From the NCBI GenBank assembly GCA_946699065.1, contig CAMPDV010001984.1, positions 1 through 64,000 on the forward strand: 64,000 bases of DNA, written 5' to 3'. The stretch is from Loxodes magnus (Eukaryota; Ciliophora; Karyorelictea; Loxodida; Loxodidae). The notes under the pieces were generated by a model. It saw nothing but the letters and a program-made list of their open reading frames with translations. It had not been told where the DNA came from and did not search any database. A program made the position numbers and the translations under genes. Below, one piece after another: positions 51,130 to 64,000 of the stretch (the stretch's first letter is position 1; each line of letters starts with the position of its first letter).

Positions 51130-51973
51130 TCAATCATTAATTATGCTCATATCTATGAAGTTTTTTATTTTAGTAAGTTGTAGAATATGTTTTTTTTATT
51201 TTACTTAAGCCAGAAATTAATTTTCTTCCTAGTCTAAATAAAATTCGGCCGATTAATAGTCAGATTATTTTATGTATTTAGTAACTAATGATTAATATGC
51301 GAAAATCAGTAAGTTACTACTGATGAAGTATTTACTACCTATATTTAAAAAATTTTTTTTTGCTTATTAAATTAAAAAATTAATACTCCTATTTTAGTTT
51401 TACTATTTCATCTTCATACTTCTAATTAGAAAGTTTTATGATATTTTTAGAGTTTTAAAATAGAATTAACTTATTATAATACTAACTTACTAAAAGCTTT
51501 TTTTAGATAAGTTAGTTCTTTAGAGAGGAAAATTTGTGAAATGCTTTATTATATTTAAGTATGCGATTTCTTGAATCTTAATTACTAAGTTTTTATTTTT
51601 TTTTAGTTAAATTTTTTTAATTTATTTATTTTAAAGTCTTAAGTGATTAAATTAATTTTATAGCATTACAAAGAAATAAAATCTGAATTTAATTATTTGA
51701 TTCAAATGTATAAACAATTATATCTTACAAGCTAGCTTAATCTTGCTTTGTTGTTGATTAGTAAATATTCATCATCTTTTTTTCTTTTATCTTATCCCTC
51801 CTTAAAACTAAATGGCAAAAATAAGTTGACCGAATTTTTTTAATCAGCTTACTTTTTTTCTTACCGATTATTGACGTTCCCATAGCTTAACTTAAATTCA
51901 AGAACTTAGAAGAGTTTGGAATGAATGATAGAAATTACTCCTTCATTCCATTTCTCGAGTCCTATAACTACAT
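51130..51973 (-). pseudogene. Gene X, right-arm copy
   Basis: Mirror of 13541-14383. The distance from the ATG (51973-51971) to the TGA (51132-51130) is 844 bases, one more than in the left copy, so one of the two is frameshifted. Sequence is otherwise close to identical. The upstream block IIAFIARVLIQK is at about 52030-52090. Confidence 0.5.
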
Positions 51974-53499
51974 ACTTAAACCTCTTTCCTAGCTATTAAT
52001 CTCATTAGCTAATTTGCTTTTTTCTTGCACTTTTTGAATAAGGACTCTAGCTATAAATGCTATGATTGCTTAAGGCAGAATGATTTTGCTATCATTTTTT
52101 TTAGTAAATCATAGTTATTATATCGGTTTCTTTATAAAACTATTGAAAGATAAGAAACAGTTGAAAGTATTTATCCAGATTGAGTGTAAGAAAATTAAGG
52201 CGATCTTTTCAACAAAAAGGTAACAAGATAAGAAAAAGCGCTAAAGCTATCTTAAAAGTAAGATTATATTCAGAAAGCACTCTAAATGTAACTTCAAAAG
52301 AAACGCATATAGTCATGATTTAATTTTTTAAAATTGTCGATATAAATAAACTAAGTTATTAAGGATATAGTTGTCTTTATTTTTTTCGAATTAGTAAGTT
52401 TTTTTCATGATGTTGGTAATTGAAGTTTCTATATATTAAATAATGACTCAATTCATTTTAACCTTTAAAATTATATTACAAGATGCTAAAGTAGAGTCAC
52501 TATTTCTATAGTAAAAGTGATAATTTAGTTCAATAATTTAACATATCTTTGAGTATTAACTCAAAATAGAATTTGCATTTAATATATGATGCTTAAACTA
52601 TAAATAAGCATTAATAAATGTAAAAACACTTGCTAAAGTGTGAATAGAGATCAACTTCAAGTTTATTATGATAATGCTTTACTGATCTTTTGCTAAAGAA
52701 GTTAAAATTTAGATGTTGATAATAATTTAAGCGTGAGATTAAAGATAAAATATGCTTAATCATATTTATTTTTCCCTTCTATATGAAATGAGAATAGACC
52801 ATGATTTATATAAATTTGATTAACTTAAAAGAATGATAGTTTATATATGAGAGAAAGAATTAAATTAGCATATTTAGAATAATCCTTTTGCTAGTTATTC
52901 CTTTCTCTCTTCTAAGTTTTAATTTGACTTACTTAAGCTAAAGTTTATAGGTATTTCCTTTTATCTTTCTCTACCTCTTAAGATACTCCAAGATAACCTA
53001 TATAAGCTACTTCATTCTTTCTTTTTTAGTTCTCTTATAAAATCTTAGCTTCAAACCAAAGATTAACTTAGTTAAAAGCTTTTAATTTATCCTTTTAAAG
53101 TCTTTTAGTGATTGATTTTCCCATCTGTTTATGAATTAAAGGGGAAATAAAAAAGGCTAACGATTATAAATATAAGTCTCATACTAACTATAGCCTCTAG
53201 CTATTACTATTTTGACCTGTAGAGATACAGTTAAAGCTACTTATTCCAAACCTTCAAGATTTTTCTTTAAAGCTAAATATAAAAATTAAACATGTATTTT
53301 CTATTAAGTAACGATAATTCTCTTTAAGATATTTTATAACCTTTAGCTATAAAAATGAATTATAAAACTCCTTATTAAAAAATGAAATAAGATTAGATTT
53401 AATATCCAATAGATTTTTATTATACATTTTTATTTTATTGGATTTTTTAAATGAAAAACTATTAACTGAAGTTAAGAATGAAAAAGGAGAAACTTATTA

Positions 53500-54120
53500 T
53501 AGTTGTACTCATCTTAGAAAATAAAGTACTCTAAATTTAGAAGTCTTTGGCCATTGCATAAATTTTTAACTTGAAATATTCAATTTTGGTTTTTCGATGG
53601 GGAATGTATGTCATATATAATCAATAATTAATATGCTGGTTTGGTTTGCTTTTTCTGCTGCATATTTAAAATCCCTTTAATTATCTAAAAAAGCCTTAAA
53701 AGCCCAGATATATTTATATATTTATTCTTCTAGAGTATTTCAGTTGCTGTTTTCGGGTCTTTAATATTCTACTTTTCTATTTCTTAATTCCTCTTTAAAT
53801 CTCTACAAAACACTTAATAGGACTGTTAACTGATAGACTGGTTTTTTATTTACTCTTCAGGTTAAATTATCTGTTAATCTTAAATGTACCCCAACACTTT
53901 TGTTTATACCAGTCATCTTTAAACTAGTGCTCTATTCTGTCTTCAAATATAAATGGAACAATTGAATCTTTGTAACCTTTTTCATTATAATTTTAAATCT
54001 TACTTTTCATTTCCTTTATCCTTAAAAAAGGCAGTTAACTTTCCTCTATGTTATTAGATATTTTTAACAATATTCTTTTGCTCTATTTGCTTACTCTTCA
54101 ATTCGCTATCTAACTTTTTA
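53500..54120 (-). pseudogene. Unassigned coding-like region (right copy)
   Basis: Mirror of 11400-12010, with the same in-frame TGAs. Family unknown. Confidence 0.25.
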
Positions 54121-54124
54121 ACTC

Positions 54125-54410
54125 ACCTAGGTGCCACCACGAAGAAGAGTGGACAGATTCGGAAGAGATAAATCTATCTTGCCAGAGGATTCTTGCTAAC
54201 AGTATAAATGTTTGACTGACGGACTATCTAATGTTCTTAAATATTAATTCTTATTCAAGAAGACTAAAATATTTGGTTCAAAGTTTGAGAATAGTCTTTA
54301 ATAAGTAGATTCTCAATTTGGAAAAGCTGAAGTGACTCATTAGGCGGGTAGAACGAAAGGCAGAAGTATGAGAAGACTTTTGAATATTAATTTTTAAAGA
54401 GATATAAACT
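54125..54410 (+). repeat. R-family repeat, copy R1 (right)
   Basis: Mirror of 11120-11400. On + it reads VPPRRRVDRFGRDKS, then blocks related to R2 and R3. Confidence 0.5.
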
Positions 54411-54837
54411 AGATGGTACTTCTATATAATAAAAGTAATTAATTATTTGGTTATTAATAAAAAGTATTTTTTATTTATTTGAGATATTTATTTTCTAGAA
54501 TAAATAATAACTAAAGAACAGAAATATTATTTCTTAAATATGCTGCAAATATAGATTCAACTAAAGTTAGTTGAGCCAACATTTTAAAAATTTTACTAGT
54601 CATTTATAAATTTGAATCTGCTTACAATTGTTGAACTAATAGCTTCATATTCTTTTTAAAGTATTTAAAATTTGAAATAGCTTTAAAGAAACTTAGTTTA
54701 AGTTATTAAATTAATAACGAGAAAACAATTTTAATTAAGATGAATTAATCTTAAGAAAGAATGCTCTAATTAAATTAATTAGCTATTAATGATTTATTAA
54801 ACATAAAATGTAATATACTGTTTCTAATTGTTATTTA

Positions 54838-55256
54838 TCATAAATTGCTTAATTAAATCTTTTATTATTAAGTATTTTTTATTTTAGATATAAAACTCTA
54901 CGATCCTTTGAAAGTGCCTTTCATAGATTTGCCACTGTTTGATCTTTTATAAAATGCGAGACTAAAACTACTTGTCCTTTTATCTTTTCTGTTTATTTTA
55001 GTTTCTATTTTAATCTTCTACTTCTATACAATATCATTAGAAATTTTAATCTAAAAGATATTCAAATCATGCTTCAATACAAGAACCACTTTTAATTTGT
55101 TTGATACATAATCATTTTCAAAATTTCATCCTAGTACTATTTGAGTATCTGATATCATTTAGAATTCACTTAATATAGCAGATGATCAAGCAGTAAATTT
55201 CGTCTTAAATCAGAATATTAAAAGCTTAAAGATCCAAAATACGGACTCCTCCATTT
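54838..55256 (-). pseudogene. Coding-like frame with three TGAs (right copy)
   Basis: Mirror of 10259-10675; starts MEESVFWIFK at about 55256. The TGA sites that I checked are shared with the left copy. Confidence 0.25.
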
Positions 55257-55626
55257 AATTACTCTTATAAATATTTGAAAGAAATGTGTCTAAAATAAAT
55301 AGAATATATTTAATTAATTTACTATCATTTAAAAATTGATAATTCTAAAATATTTATGATCTAATTTTTTGGTAAAGATTATTTAGTATTTATTTAACAT
55401 GAATGCTTTAAATTTATTATATTAAAAATAATATACCAATTCAAATTATTTATTATAGTCAAAGTATCAGACTCGCAACTCTTTTATCAAATATCAGACT
55501 AAAACTACTTATTCTTTATTTCCAGTAGTGCTAATAGTTTATGTCCAGAGTCCTCTATCTGAGTTTGTGGACTTTAATAAAGAGAACACTAGATTTGGTA
55601 AAAACAATCCATATAAAAATTAAGGG

Positions 55627-56595
55627 TATAATAATAAATATGGATAAATAAAATGCTGGAAGCTTTCAAATCAGGCTTCTATACCACCTCTTAAGCCAAA
55701 AAGGAAGGGAGGAAGCAGGAAACCAAGACTTAATAATCTTCTCTATCTTAACCCTAATCTATATTGAACTAACTACCTGGAATTTAACAACAAGAGCGGA
55801 AGCAAGCATTTAAGACAGCCCATATAGATACTCCAATCTCAGCTGAGAAACCGAGAAAGCAGATGAAATCTGCTCTCCACCAGGAGGTGACGGAATTCAA
55901 TCCTTCTGGCCAGATGAGCATGGAATAGCACATCAGAGTAGTGCTAAACCTCCAGGAAGAGGTTAGGAAACTCAAGAAAGACAATGACGAATTAATGGAA
56001 AAGCTTGACCTAGCTGAAGGAATAGAGTCAAGATTTATGTCTTAAGAACGAGAACTGAATGCTTTCTGGAACATATCGTAGGATTAAACTAGCTAATCCC
56101 AGAATTAGCATTAAAATCAGACTGAATTTGACAACAGACTTGAGAGATTAGAAGAGAAACTAAATGAGCAGAAAGGCGACCCAATGATGATTGAAGAAAT
56201 TGACAAGAACTTGAAGAAGACCAAACCAATCAAGATTGTAAAAAGATGCTATTATTGCAATTCAGAGCAACACTTGTGAAGAAAATGCAAGGAATTCCTG
56301 AGTTTCAAGAACCAATACTGGGGAATATAGAGAAAGCAATAAGCACAGAAAAGAAAGGCTAGACAATTGCAGCAGAGGAGAATAAAAGAAAGACTATGAA
56401 TGACGGAAATTAGAACCATTTATAAGAAGAAATTTTCGCGGAACGCAAGATGGAACTAGCCATAACAAGATCAAGTGGATGTGAAATGAGAAACTTTTAA
56501 ACTTTTTGATTTAATCCCGAAGCAATCTGGCGATTGGCGGGAAGAGGTGAAATTCCTCAAAGATGGCCTAACTTAATCTATATAATAATAAATAT
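55627..56595 (+). mobile_element. ORF1-only retroelement a (right copy) with 15-bp TSD
   Basis: The insert is 55642-56580 (939 bp) between TATAATAATAAATAT at 55627-55641 and 56581-56595. The ORF from ATG 55653 reads MLEAFKSGFYTTSQ, SALHQEVTEFNPSGQMSMEQ, a coiled coil (LNLQEEVRKLKKDNDELMEK) and a CCHC knuckle (CYYCNSEQHL, TGA, RKC), then a basic tail. A second TGA follows KERL, and a third after QVDVK may be the real stop. There is no frameshift over about 278 codons. Substitutions between the two copies are partly synonymous. Shared by both arms, so older than the inverted duplication. Confidence 0.8.
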
Positions 56596-57350
56596 TGATT
56601 AATCTAAATAGAAATGTTAATAGCAATGAAGTTAAAGCATTAGATATTTAATTTAGTATTTTAGCTTTATACTGTTTAAAATGAATTAAAGTATTTTTTA
56701 TTAGACTATTTTAAATAATAGTGTAAAATATACAAAGTTAATTAAAATAGCATTAATATTTAGTTTTGATAATTTCATAATATGGTATGTAATGATAAAT
56801 ATCTATTTTTAATATCTTATAAAATAATTATTTTAGCTTAATTATATCTTAATTATTTTCAATTTAATTTTATTAAATCTATAAATAACAGTTATTAAAT
56901 ATAACAAATTTATATCTATAAATTAATTCTAAAATAAATATAACTATTGTATTTAACTAAAGTACCTAAATATTATTATTATTCCTTATTATTATCTTTA
57001 ATATACAACTATTAACTTACTACTAAATAAACTACTTTCTCATTCAAAAATAATCTACATTATATATAATTATTAGCTTTATTTTAGTGCTTAATATATA
57101 TCAAGTATAAATCAGATCAATGTTAGAAAAGTTAAATTTATTGTTACAAGTTTTCGTAGGATAAACTATTTTTTTAAATCAAATTTTTATTTACTAACCT
57201 TTAAAAACTTTAGCTTTAATAAAAAACATATAAATCAAAAAAATATTTGAAGTAAGCTTTTTAAAAATAATTTCAGATATTTTTAGAATAGTAAATATAT
57301 CATTTTTATTAAGTTATTTTAATTTAAGTTTATCGTTATTTAGAAATTTT
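56596..57350. other. AT-rich spacer (mirror of 8164-8918)
   Basis: Nothing recognised. Confidence 0.5.
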
Positions 57351-59166
57351 TCATTCAAATTTATTTCCTATCCTTCTCGATATTGTAGCGAACTTCTATT
57401 TAAGTTTATTAGCTCGATCCTCTTTTATCTAAATTCCTTGAATATCTAAATATTTAAGATTTCTATAGAAAGGATATTCTTATCCTTCTTAATCACAAAA
57501 TGGAAAACCTTCCTATGTAACATCCTTTGAATATTACAATTTTAGAACTTTCAATTATTTATAGTTAGTTACTATTTGTACGATTTCTTTATTAGTAAGC
57601 TTACTTCCTTAAAAACTTAATTCTTTTAATTTCTTTATTTAAACTATTTCATCTATTCAGTTTTCATCTAAGAATTTGCAATCATCCAAATCTAAACTTT
57701 CTAATTATAAGCAATTTTAACTCATAGATTGAAAACTCTTATTTTTTAGTTGTTTCATACCTTGAAGAGATAATTTAGTTAGTTTTCTACACTTCTCAAA
57801 TATATATTGTAGAGTTTTATTAGAAAGTTATTTAACATGACTAAGAGATATTTATTCATAGTTTTATCCATAATCTCCAATCTTTTTCAAAGCATTATTA
57901 GTAAGTTAATACAATAGAGTAAATGTAAGAGATTTCAAGTTAGGAGAGTTTTATATTAGAGTTATCAGGTTTTTATCATTAAATTACTAGCAATAAAAAT
58001 CTCTATATATTATAATTTATTTTACTACTTAGAAAATTATACTACTTCTGCTTATAAACTTTGAGATTACATAAGTTTTAAATGGATAAGGTCAAAGTTT
58101 CTTATCTTCAGTATGAGTTATTCTAATTAATTTTATACTTTATAAGAGTCAATTTTGTTTAAATTAGGACATAAATCAATATAACTATCCATATTCTCAT
58201 TTTAGTTTATACTTACTTCCTCTAATTAATTTCCTTTTTTCTATAAATATTGCAATAAAGTTTCTTGATTAAGTCCTTCACTAAATAATTTAAGTACCTT
58301 TATATTTAACTCTTAACAGTAATCTTGTAAAAATTCTTCTGTAACCTATTTATTATTTGATACTGTGATATGCAAATATTGTAAATGAGTAAAGTTTTAT
58401 AAAAAACTTAAATTTTCTTCTTATGAAAGTTAGTCACTAAAATAAATATTTTTAGATTTAGGCATTTTGATATATAATCTTGAATAGCTTTATCTACATT
58501 TGCTAATCCAAGTAATTTAATTTCTTATACTTATTTATATCCTTTTTGATTTAAATTTAATTTTAGTTGTAAGTATTTTTTAAGTTTTTGCTAAATTTAT
58601 TCTTTCTATTTTTCTCCTTTTAAATAGTAAGTATTAATGAATAAAATTTTAGTATCTGACTATAAAATTTACTTAAGGGTTCAATTGGTTTTACTTTAAA
58701 CATAGTCATGATTACTTGAATATTCTTTAATAGCTAACTTTTGAAATTAATATTTGAAATTATTAAGGAACAAGCAAACCTATTGTATCTACAGATGTCT
58801 CTATTTTTGAGGAACTAGCAAATGTACTAAAAAATATAAGAATTGGAAACTAAATTTAACTAACTATTTTTAAACTGTTTAGTTTTTTATTTTTCTTAAG
58901 AAAACTCTTCTTTGCTTAAGTGTTAATAAAATATCTTGATTGAAAACGTTATTTCTTAAATTTATTAATCTTTCTATAGAGTTTTCTTAATTTATTTAAC
59001 TGTTCTATTATTTTTAGTCTTTTGTTAAATTTTTACGGATTTGAGTTGATATTTAAATTTCTTGGATATCAGACTCTTCTTATTATTGATTAGAAGAGGA
59101 CTATTAGTTTGGGTTATCTAGTGTATAGTTTGAGTTACTAGTTGATTAATCAGTCCCACTTTACAT
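57351..59166 (-). pseudogene. F-box/LRR gene copy L7, frameshifted
   Basis: Mirror of L2: the most diverged LRR sequence. Start at 59166; consensus end at 57353-57351. The length is not a multiple of three from the consensus start to the consensus stop. Both family-wide TGA codons are present (AAT TGA ACC near 58685; the DEN-TGA-I motif near 57660). Confidence 0.65.
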
Positions 59167-59532
59167 TTTATTATAATTATTAATTTTATCAGACTATTTA
59201 TACTTAATTTATAGGGCTATATTTATAAATAAAGCTTAAGGTTTAAATAAGCAGTATCATATTTTAAATTTGTAAATGAAAATAATAATTTAAAATAAAC
59301 TAAAAAGTAAAATTAAGTATAAATAGGTAAATTACTATACTTACCTTATAGATGCATTTATTATTTAAAATCTAATATTTTAATAATTATCTTAGAAATA
59401 AAAATATCTGCATATAATTATTATGTAATTATATCATATTCATTATTAAATATATAGATCAAAGGCATATTACCATTACTTTCAAAATTCTTATATAAGA
59501 ATACCTTCCAATATTACCCACATTCAATATCT

Positions 59533-59949
59533 ATGCTACTACTTAACTATTAATATCATATTTCAGAAATTTTCTTATAATTGAAGCTTTCAGTTTAAAT
59601 AAAGTAGCTTATTATACTAGATTTTCAGTTATTTAAGATAGTTATTAATTTACAATAAATAGTAACTACAATCATATTGATGGGATTATTAGTATATTTG
59701 AAGCTTTTAGAGATTATAAAGAGTTTCTAGTTTAATTTCAAATAAAGAGTATACCAATATGATCCTTCTAAAATAAGAAATTTTAAATTTAAGGAAAAAT
59801 AACCAACAAATTAAAAAAACGCGATAAGATAAGCAAATTCCTTCATCTAAAATGAAGAAAAGATCGTATCTATCGAGATCAGAAAACATAAGATTGAGAT
59901 AATTGAAAGATTGAAAATTCAACTAAATTAAATGAAATAACTATGTTGA
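59533..59949 (+). CDS. Hypothetical 138-aa protein (right copy)
   Basis: ATG 59533 to TGA 59947-59949, 139 codons including stop, same length as the left copy. The N-terminal half is hydrophobic, with a likely membrane segment (VTTIILMGLLVYLKLLEII). The C-terminal half is charged (RKHKIEIIERLKIQLNQ). It lies between L7 and L8 on the opposite strand. No family recognised. Confidence 0.35.
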
Positions 59950-59989
59950 TTATTAATTTTTAAGTTATTAGTTCTTAAATTTTAATTAT

Positions 59990-60710
59990 ATTTAGCGTAT
60001 TTAATAAATCTATTAGAATACAAACTAGATAATAGCTAATTTAAGCAAGTTATATGTTACCAATCTTTAAATAATATGCTTTTAATGAAGTTCTTTATTT
60101 TTTGTATAAAATGTAACTTTAATTTATTTAAGATATTAATTTCTTATTAAAGAATACTTATATGATAACTACATAAGAATTTTAGACCAAATTACAATAA
60201 CTTAGTTTCATATTATAATAAGTTAATAGATATTTTTATTTAAGATTATTAGATATTTGAGCATAATTAAACATTCTTTAAATTATTTATTACACCTAAA
60301 CTTGTCATTTATTGTTTCCAAATTATTATATTCTCATCAATTCTCTACTAAACTTCTTTATTATATACTCTATCTGTTTTCCTATTTATTATTTTCAAGT
60401 TTATGTGCAATAATTTAAAGATTATCAACTAAATAATTATATAAAGTAAGGCTTTAATATCAAAATTTAAGAAATTTATTTATTGCTATACCTTTCATTT
60501 AATATTTCAATTTCCATTTATTTATATATAACAATTGAAGCATTACTTATTATCTCTTTATTCTACTTATTTTATGAACAAAGTTATGTAAAATTTATAG
60601 TTTATTATATATAAAAAGTATCTTAATAAGCAACTTTAAGTAATTTTATTTGTTTAGCATAAATTATTTATTAAAATATAAAATTTAATATTTATTTTAT
60701 TTACTTTCTT
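59990..60710 (-). repeat. 3' spacer of L8 (mirror of the L1 spacer)
   Basis: Contains an empty element-d target site near 60205. No gene. Confidence 0.65.
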
Positions 60711-62549
60711 TCAAGTTTGTTTGCTACCTTTCTCAACATTATGGATTATTGTCATCCTTACGAACTTCTATTTAAGTTAATTAGCCCATTATTTGTTTAT
60801 TGATGTTCTTTTAATATCTAAATATTTAAGATTTCTATAAAAAGGATATTCTTATCCCTCTTAATCATAAATTGGAAAGCCTTCCTATGTAACAACCTTT
60901 GAATCCTAAAGAATTAAAGATTTTAAATGTTTACAGTTAGTTACTATTTATACTATATCTTTATTATTTAGTTAAATTTATTAAAAATATAATTATTTTA
61001 ATTTGTTTATTTTAACTATTTCATCTATTCAATTCTCATCTAACATTTCGCTTCATTCCAAATCTAAGCTTTCTAACTTCTTACAGTTTTAATTCAAAGA
61101 ATGTAAAGTCTTATTTTTTAGTTTTTCCATATCACTAAGAGATAACTTAGTTAGTTTTCTACAATTCTCAAAAATATAACATAGAGTTCCATTAGAAAGC
61201 TATCTAAGATTGCAAATTTATATTTTTTTATAATTCTATCCATAATCTCCTATTTTCTTCAAAGATGTATTAGTAAGTTCATATAATGAATCTAATATAA
61301 TAGATTTTAAACTAGGACAATTTTACATTAAAGATATCAAGTTATTATCATTAAAATTATCGCAATCATAAATCTCAATATGTTATAAATTATTATGCTA
61401 CTTAGAAAATAATTCTTATATTGTTTCTGTTTATAAGTCTCACTAAATTTTTAAATAACTAAGGTTAAAGTTTTTTAACTTCAATATGAATTTATCTTAA
61501 GAATTTTTTATATTATATTAGTTAATTTTTTTTAAATTAGGACATAAGTCAATATACTTGTCCATATTCTCATTATAGTTAATGTTTATTTCTTCTAATG
61601 AGTTTCCTTTTTATTTCAAATATTGTATTAAAATTTCTTGATTAATTCCATTACTAAATAATTTTAGTTCCTTTAAATTCAATCCTTAGCAGTAGTCTAT
61701 TAAAAACTTTCCTGTTATCGATTCCTAATTTATGTCTTAGACTTCTAAGGATTATAAATGAGTCAAGTTTTACAAAAAACTTAAATTTTCTTCAAATAAA
61801 AAGTTAATCTTTAAAACAACTTTTTTTAGATTTGAGCATTTTATTATATATTCTTGAATTATTTTATCTAAATTATTTAGTCCAATTAAATGAATTTCTT
61901 ATACTAGTTTATATCCTTTTTTATCTAGATTCATTTTCAGCTATAAACATTTTATTATTTCTTAAAAAACTTTTTCTGCTTAATTTTGTTCTTATCAATT
62001 TTAAGTATTAATATATAGAAATTTAGTATCAGATCATATAATTTGTTTGATAGTTCAGTTTATTTTATTTTAAACGTAGCCTTTATTACTTGAATATTGT
62101 TTTATTTCTAACTTTTCAAATTAATACTTAAACTTATTTAGAAATTAACTAACCTATTGCAGTCTACTTTTGTCTCTATTTTTAAGGAACTAGCTAATAT
62201 TTTGAAGAATATAAGAATTAGAAAATAAAATTTGTTTACTACTTTTAAACTGCTCAGTGCTTTATTATTATTAAGAAAACTCTTCTTCTTTGTTTAAGTG
62301 CTCATTAATTCTCTTCATTGGAAGCGTAATTTCTTAATCTTACTACTTTTTTATTGATATTGTTTAATTTATCAAATTGTTTTTTTATTTTTAATCTTAT
62401 GCTAAATTGTTTTGGATTTGTGCTGTTACTTAAGTTTCTTGGAGGTGTTTATTAGATTCTTCTTATTATCGATCAGAAGAGGACTATTAATTTGGATTAT
62501 CTAGTATATAGTTTTAGTTACTAGTTGATTAATCAGTCCCACTTTACAT
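60711..62549 (-). CDS. F-box/LRR protein, copy L8
   Basis: 613 codons including the TGA at 60713-60711; mirror of L1 with the same length. The TGAs I checked are shared with L1, including the Glu-TGA-Ser and DEN-TGA-I sites. A few amino-acid differences from L1 exist (for example Asp for Asn after DEN-TGA-I), so the two arms have diverged since duplication. Domain order as in L1. Confidence 0.58.
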
Positions 62550-62697
62550 TTTATTATAATTATTTAATTTTATCAGACTATTTATACTTAATTTATACGG
62601 CTATATTTATAATTTATATAATCATAATCATATTTAAATAGATTTAAATGAGTATAATAAACTTTTTAAATTGTATAAATTAATAAATAAGATTATA

Positions 62698-62950
62698 GAG
62701 AACGTAGCACCTTAATGACGTGAAGTTCTTTAATAAAGGTTTTTAAAATTTAAATATCTCTTTGCTGAAGTCTTCCAAAGTGCTAACATTCCTTTGTATG
62801 TCTTGTCTTCTATAGGGCCGTGATCAGAATACTCCCTAAGAGACCTTAATATCTGGCATCTTTCATCATTAACTTTTCTTGATACTTCTTCAGTCTTATC
62901 TACTCTTGGCTTCTAAAAGATTCTTGTTCGGTTCTTCGCTCATGGTATTT
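62698..62950 (-). pseudogene. GC-rich coding-like island and hairpin (right copy)
   Basis: Mirror of 2560-2811, with the hairpin at about 62699-62730. Identical over the parts compared. Confidence 0.35.
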
Positions 62951-63169
62951 CCTGGTACAGTAATTAAAATAAATCTCAGTTGGGGGATTGCTCATCCCTA
63001 TTTAAAATTAATATATATAATAATAATAGTTTATTATAATGATTCAGCTTTAATTGCTTATCAATATTTAGCTCTTTATATAATAAGAAAGAAAAACTTC
63101 TTATCTTCAATTTTTTTCTTTAATCTCTGTTTAGATTTTCTACTCTTGAAATAATAATTTTATTTTAAA

Positions 63170-63453
63170 CATTTCTAATCATACTTTAATTATTCTTTTT
63201 CGATATCTATAACTATTCAAATCAGGTTGCCCTAAAATGTATTTTCAAATGTTCATCTTGCACTATTTGAATTTCTTGTTCCAAATAGATGAAACTTTCT
63301 CAAGTTTTTGCTCTATCAGGGGATTTCGACTGAAGTTAGGAATTAGAAGGTTAAAAAATGGTTCTTTCATGGTATTGGTTATTTTAGAATCTTGTACCTA
63401 AATTGATTTGAATGTTTTGATAGAGGACTAGCTTTGGCCTGAGGGAAGAAAAG
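63170..63453 (-). pseudogene. Coding-like island, unknown protein (right copy)
   Basis: Mirror of 2056-2340; sequence identical, including both TGAs. Confidence 0.3.
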
Positions 63454-64000
63454 GTTGAATATAATATAATAGTGATAATAAATAGAAGAGATAGTTTTAT
63501 TAAAATATGATTATATAGATTTAAATAAAAGATATAAATAATAAATTTAATAATTCTAATAAAAGGAAGAATCCTTATAATGAACAAAGAAGATTTAAAA
63601 CTATCTTATTAAAATAGATTAAACTTAATAGGAAAATCTCTTTTTTAAATTATTTAAAGATAACTTAAAAATTGAAAATAAAGTGTAAAAATATTTAAGT
63701 TTTAGTATTTAATAATATTTATCTCTTACTCTATAGTAAAAATGTGCCTAATAAAAAAGTTACTTTATTATAAAATTAAAAATTATTCAGAGACTTTCTA
63801 TTTTAAAATTGATCAAAATAAAAATTCCTTTGAATCACTAAAAAATGAATAATTAAAATTTGTAAACAACAAAATATAAGTTTACTAGTTATAAAAGAAT
63901 ATAAGCTAAATATCAATAGAAGTAATAAAGAATAATTCCTAACTTAATTATTATAAAAAGTTTAGTAAAATTTTTAATAAAATAAGTTAAATTTAAAAAG
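63454..64000. other. AT-rich end of window
   Basis: Mirror of 1509-2055. No gene seen. Confidence 0.55.

Larger units (their letters stand above)
47712..64000 (-). repeat. Right arm of the giant inverted repeat
   Basis: Mirror of the left arm, running past the window edge; bases 1-1508 should match sequence beyond 64000. It holds L6, the second X copy, element a (right), L7, the 138-aa ORF and L8 in reverse order and orientation. The inner end lies at about 47712 in an ATT-rich stretch, just where element c sits in the left arm. The ~29 kb between the arms is not palindromic, so this is a widely spaced inverted duplication, not a simple hairpin. Confidence 0.93.

Overview
The window is very AT-rich (about four fifths A+T) and looks like germline (micronuclear-type) DNA of a Tetrahymena-like ciliate. 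Almost nothing is open under the standard code. Long protein-like frames appear once TAA and TAG are read as Gln and TGA as stop. The clearest cases are a 392-codon LINE ORF1 (complement 25560-26738) and a 256-codon zinc-knuckle ORF (16941-17711). No rRNA, tRNA, CRISPR array, telomeric repeat or ordinary single-copy housekeeping gene was found.

Layout. Two arms of at least 16 kb form a huge imperfect inverted repeat: about 1509-18628 on the left and 47712-64000 on the right. Paired coordinates sum to about 65509-65514, and bases 1-1508 should pair beyond the window. Each arm holds three copies of an F-box/leucine-rich-repeat (LRR) gene (L1-L3 on +, L6-L8 on -), an unrecognised gene X, a short zinc-knuckle retroelement (element a) and unassigned coding-like islands. 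The ~29 kb spacer holds two more LRR copies (L4, L5, both on -), a second, more worn X copy, and most of the arm-specific mobile elements.

Mobile elements. One nearly complete LINE lies on - at about 19480-26757: ORF1 with a CCHC knuckle, a coiled-coil region, then an AP-endonuclease/reverse-transcriptase ORF2. Around it are short elements of about 0.8-1.1 kb that encode only an ORF1-like protein (coiled coil plus CCHC) and end in ATT-rich tails. Three of them (a, left b, d) have 14-16 bp target-site duplications. One is inserted inside the LINE. They look like ORF1-only 'half-LINEs' moved by a LINE enzyme.

Host-like genes. Eight F-box/LRR copies of 611-613 codons (SCF substrate-receptor type) dominate. 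Six of the eight keep, or nearly keep, the frame from ATG to the end, yet all eight carry in-frame TGA at the same two codons. Whether these are dead copies of one ancestor or TGA is sometimes decoded is the main open question. GC-richer islands sharing a ~32 bp hairpin and an AT tail suggest a further SINE- or LINE-like family that I cannot name.
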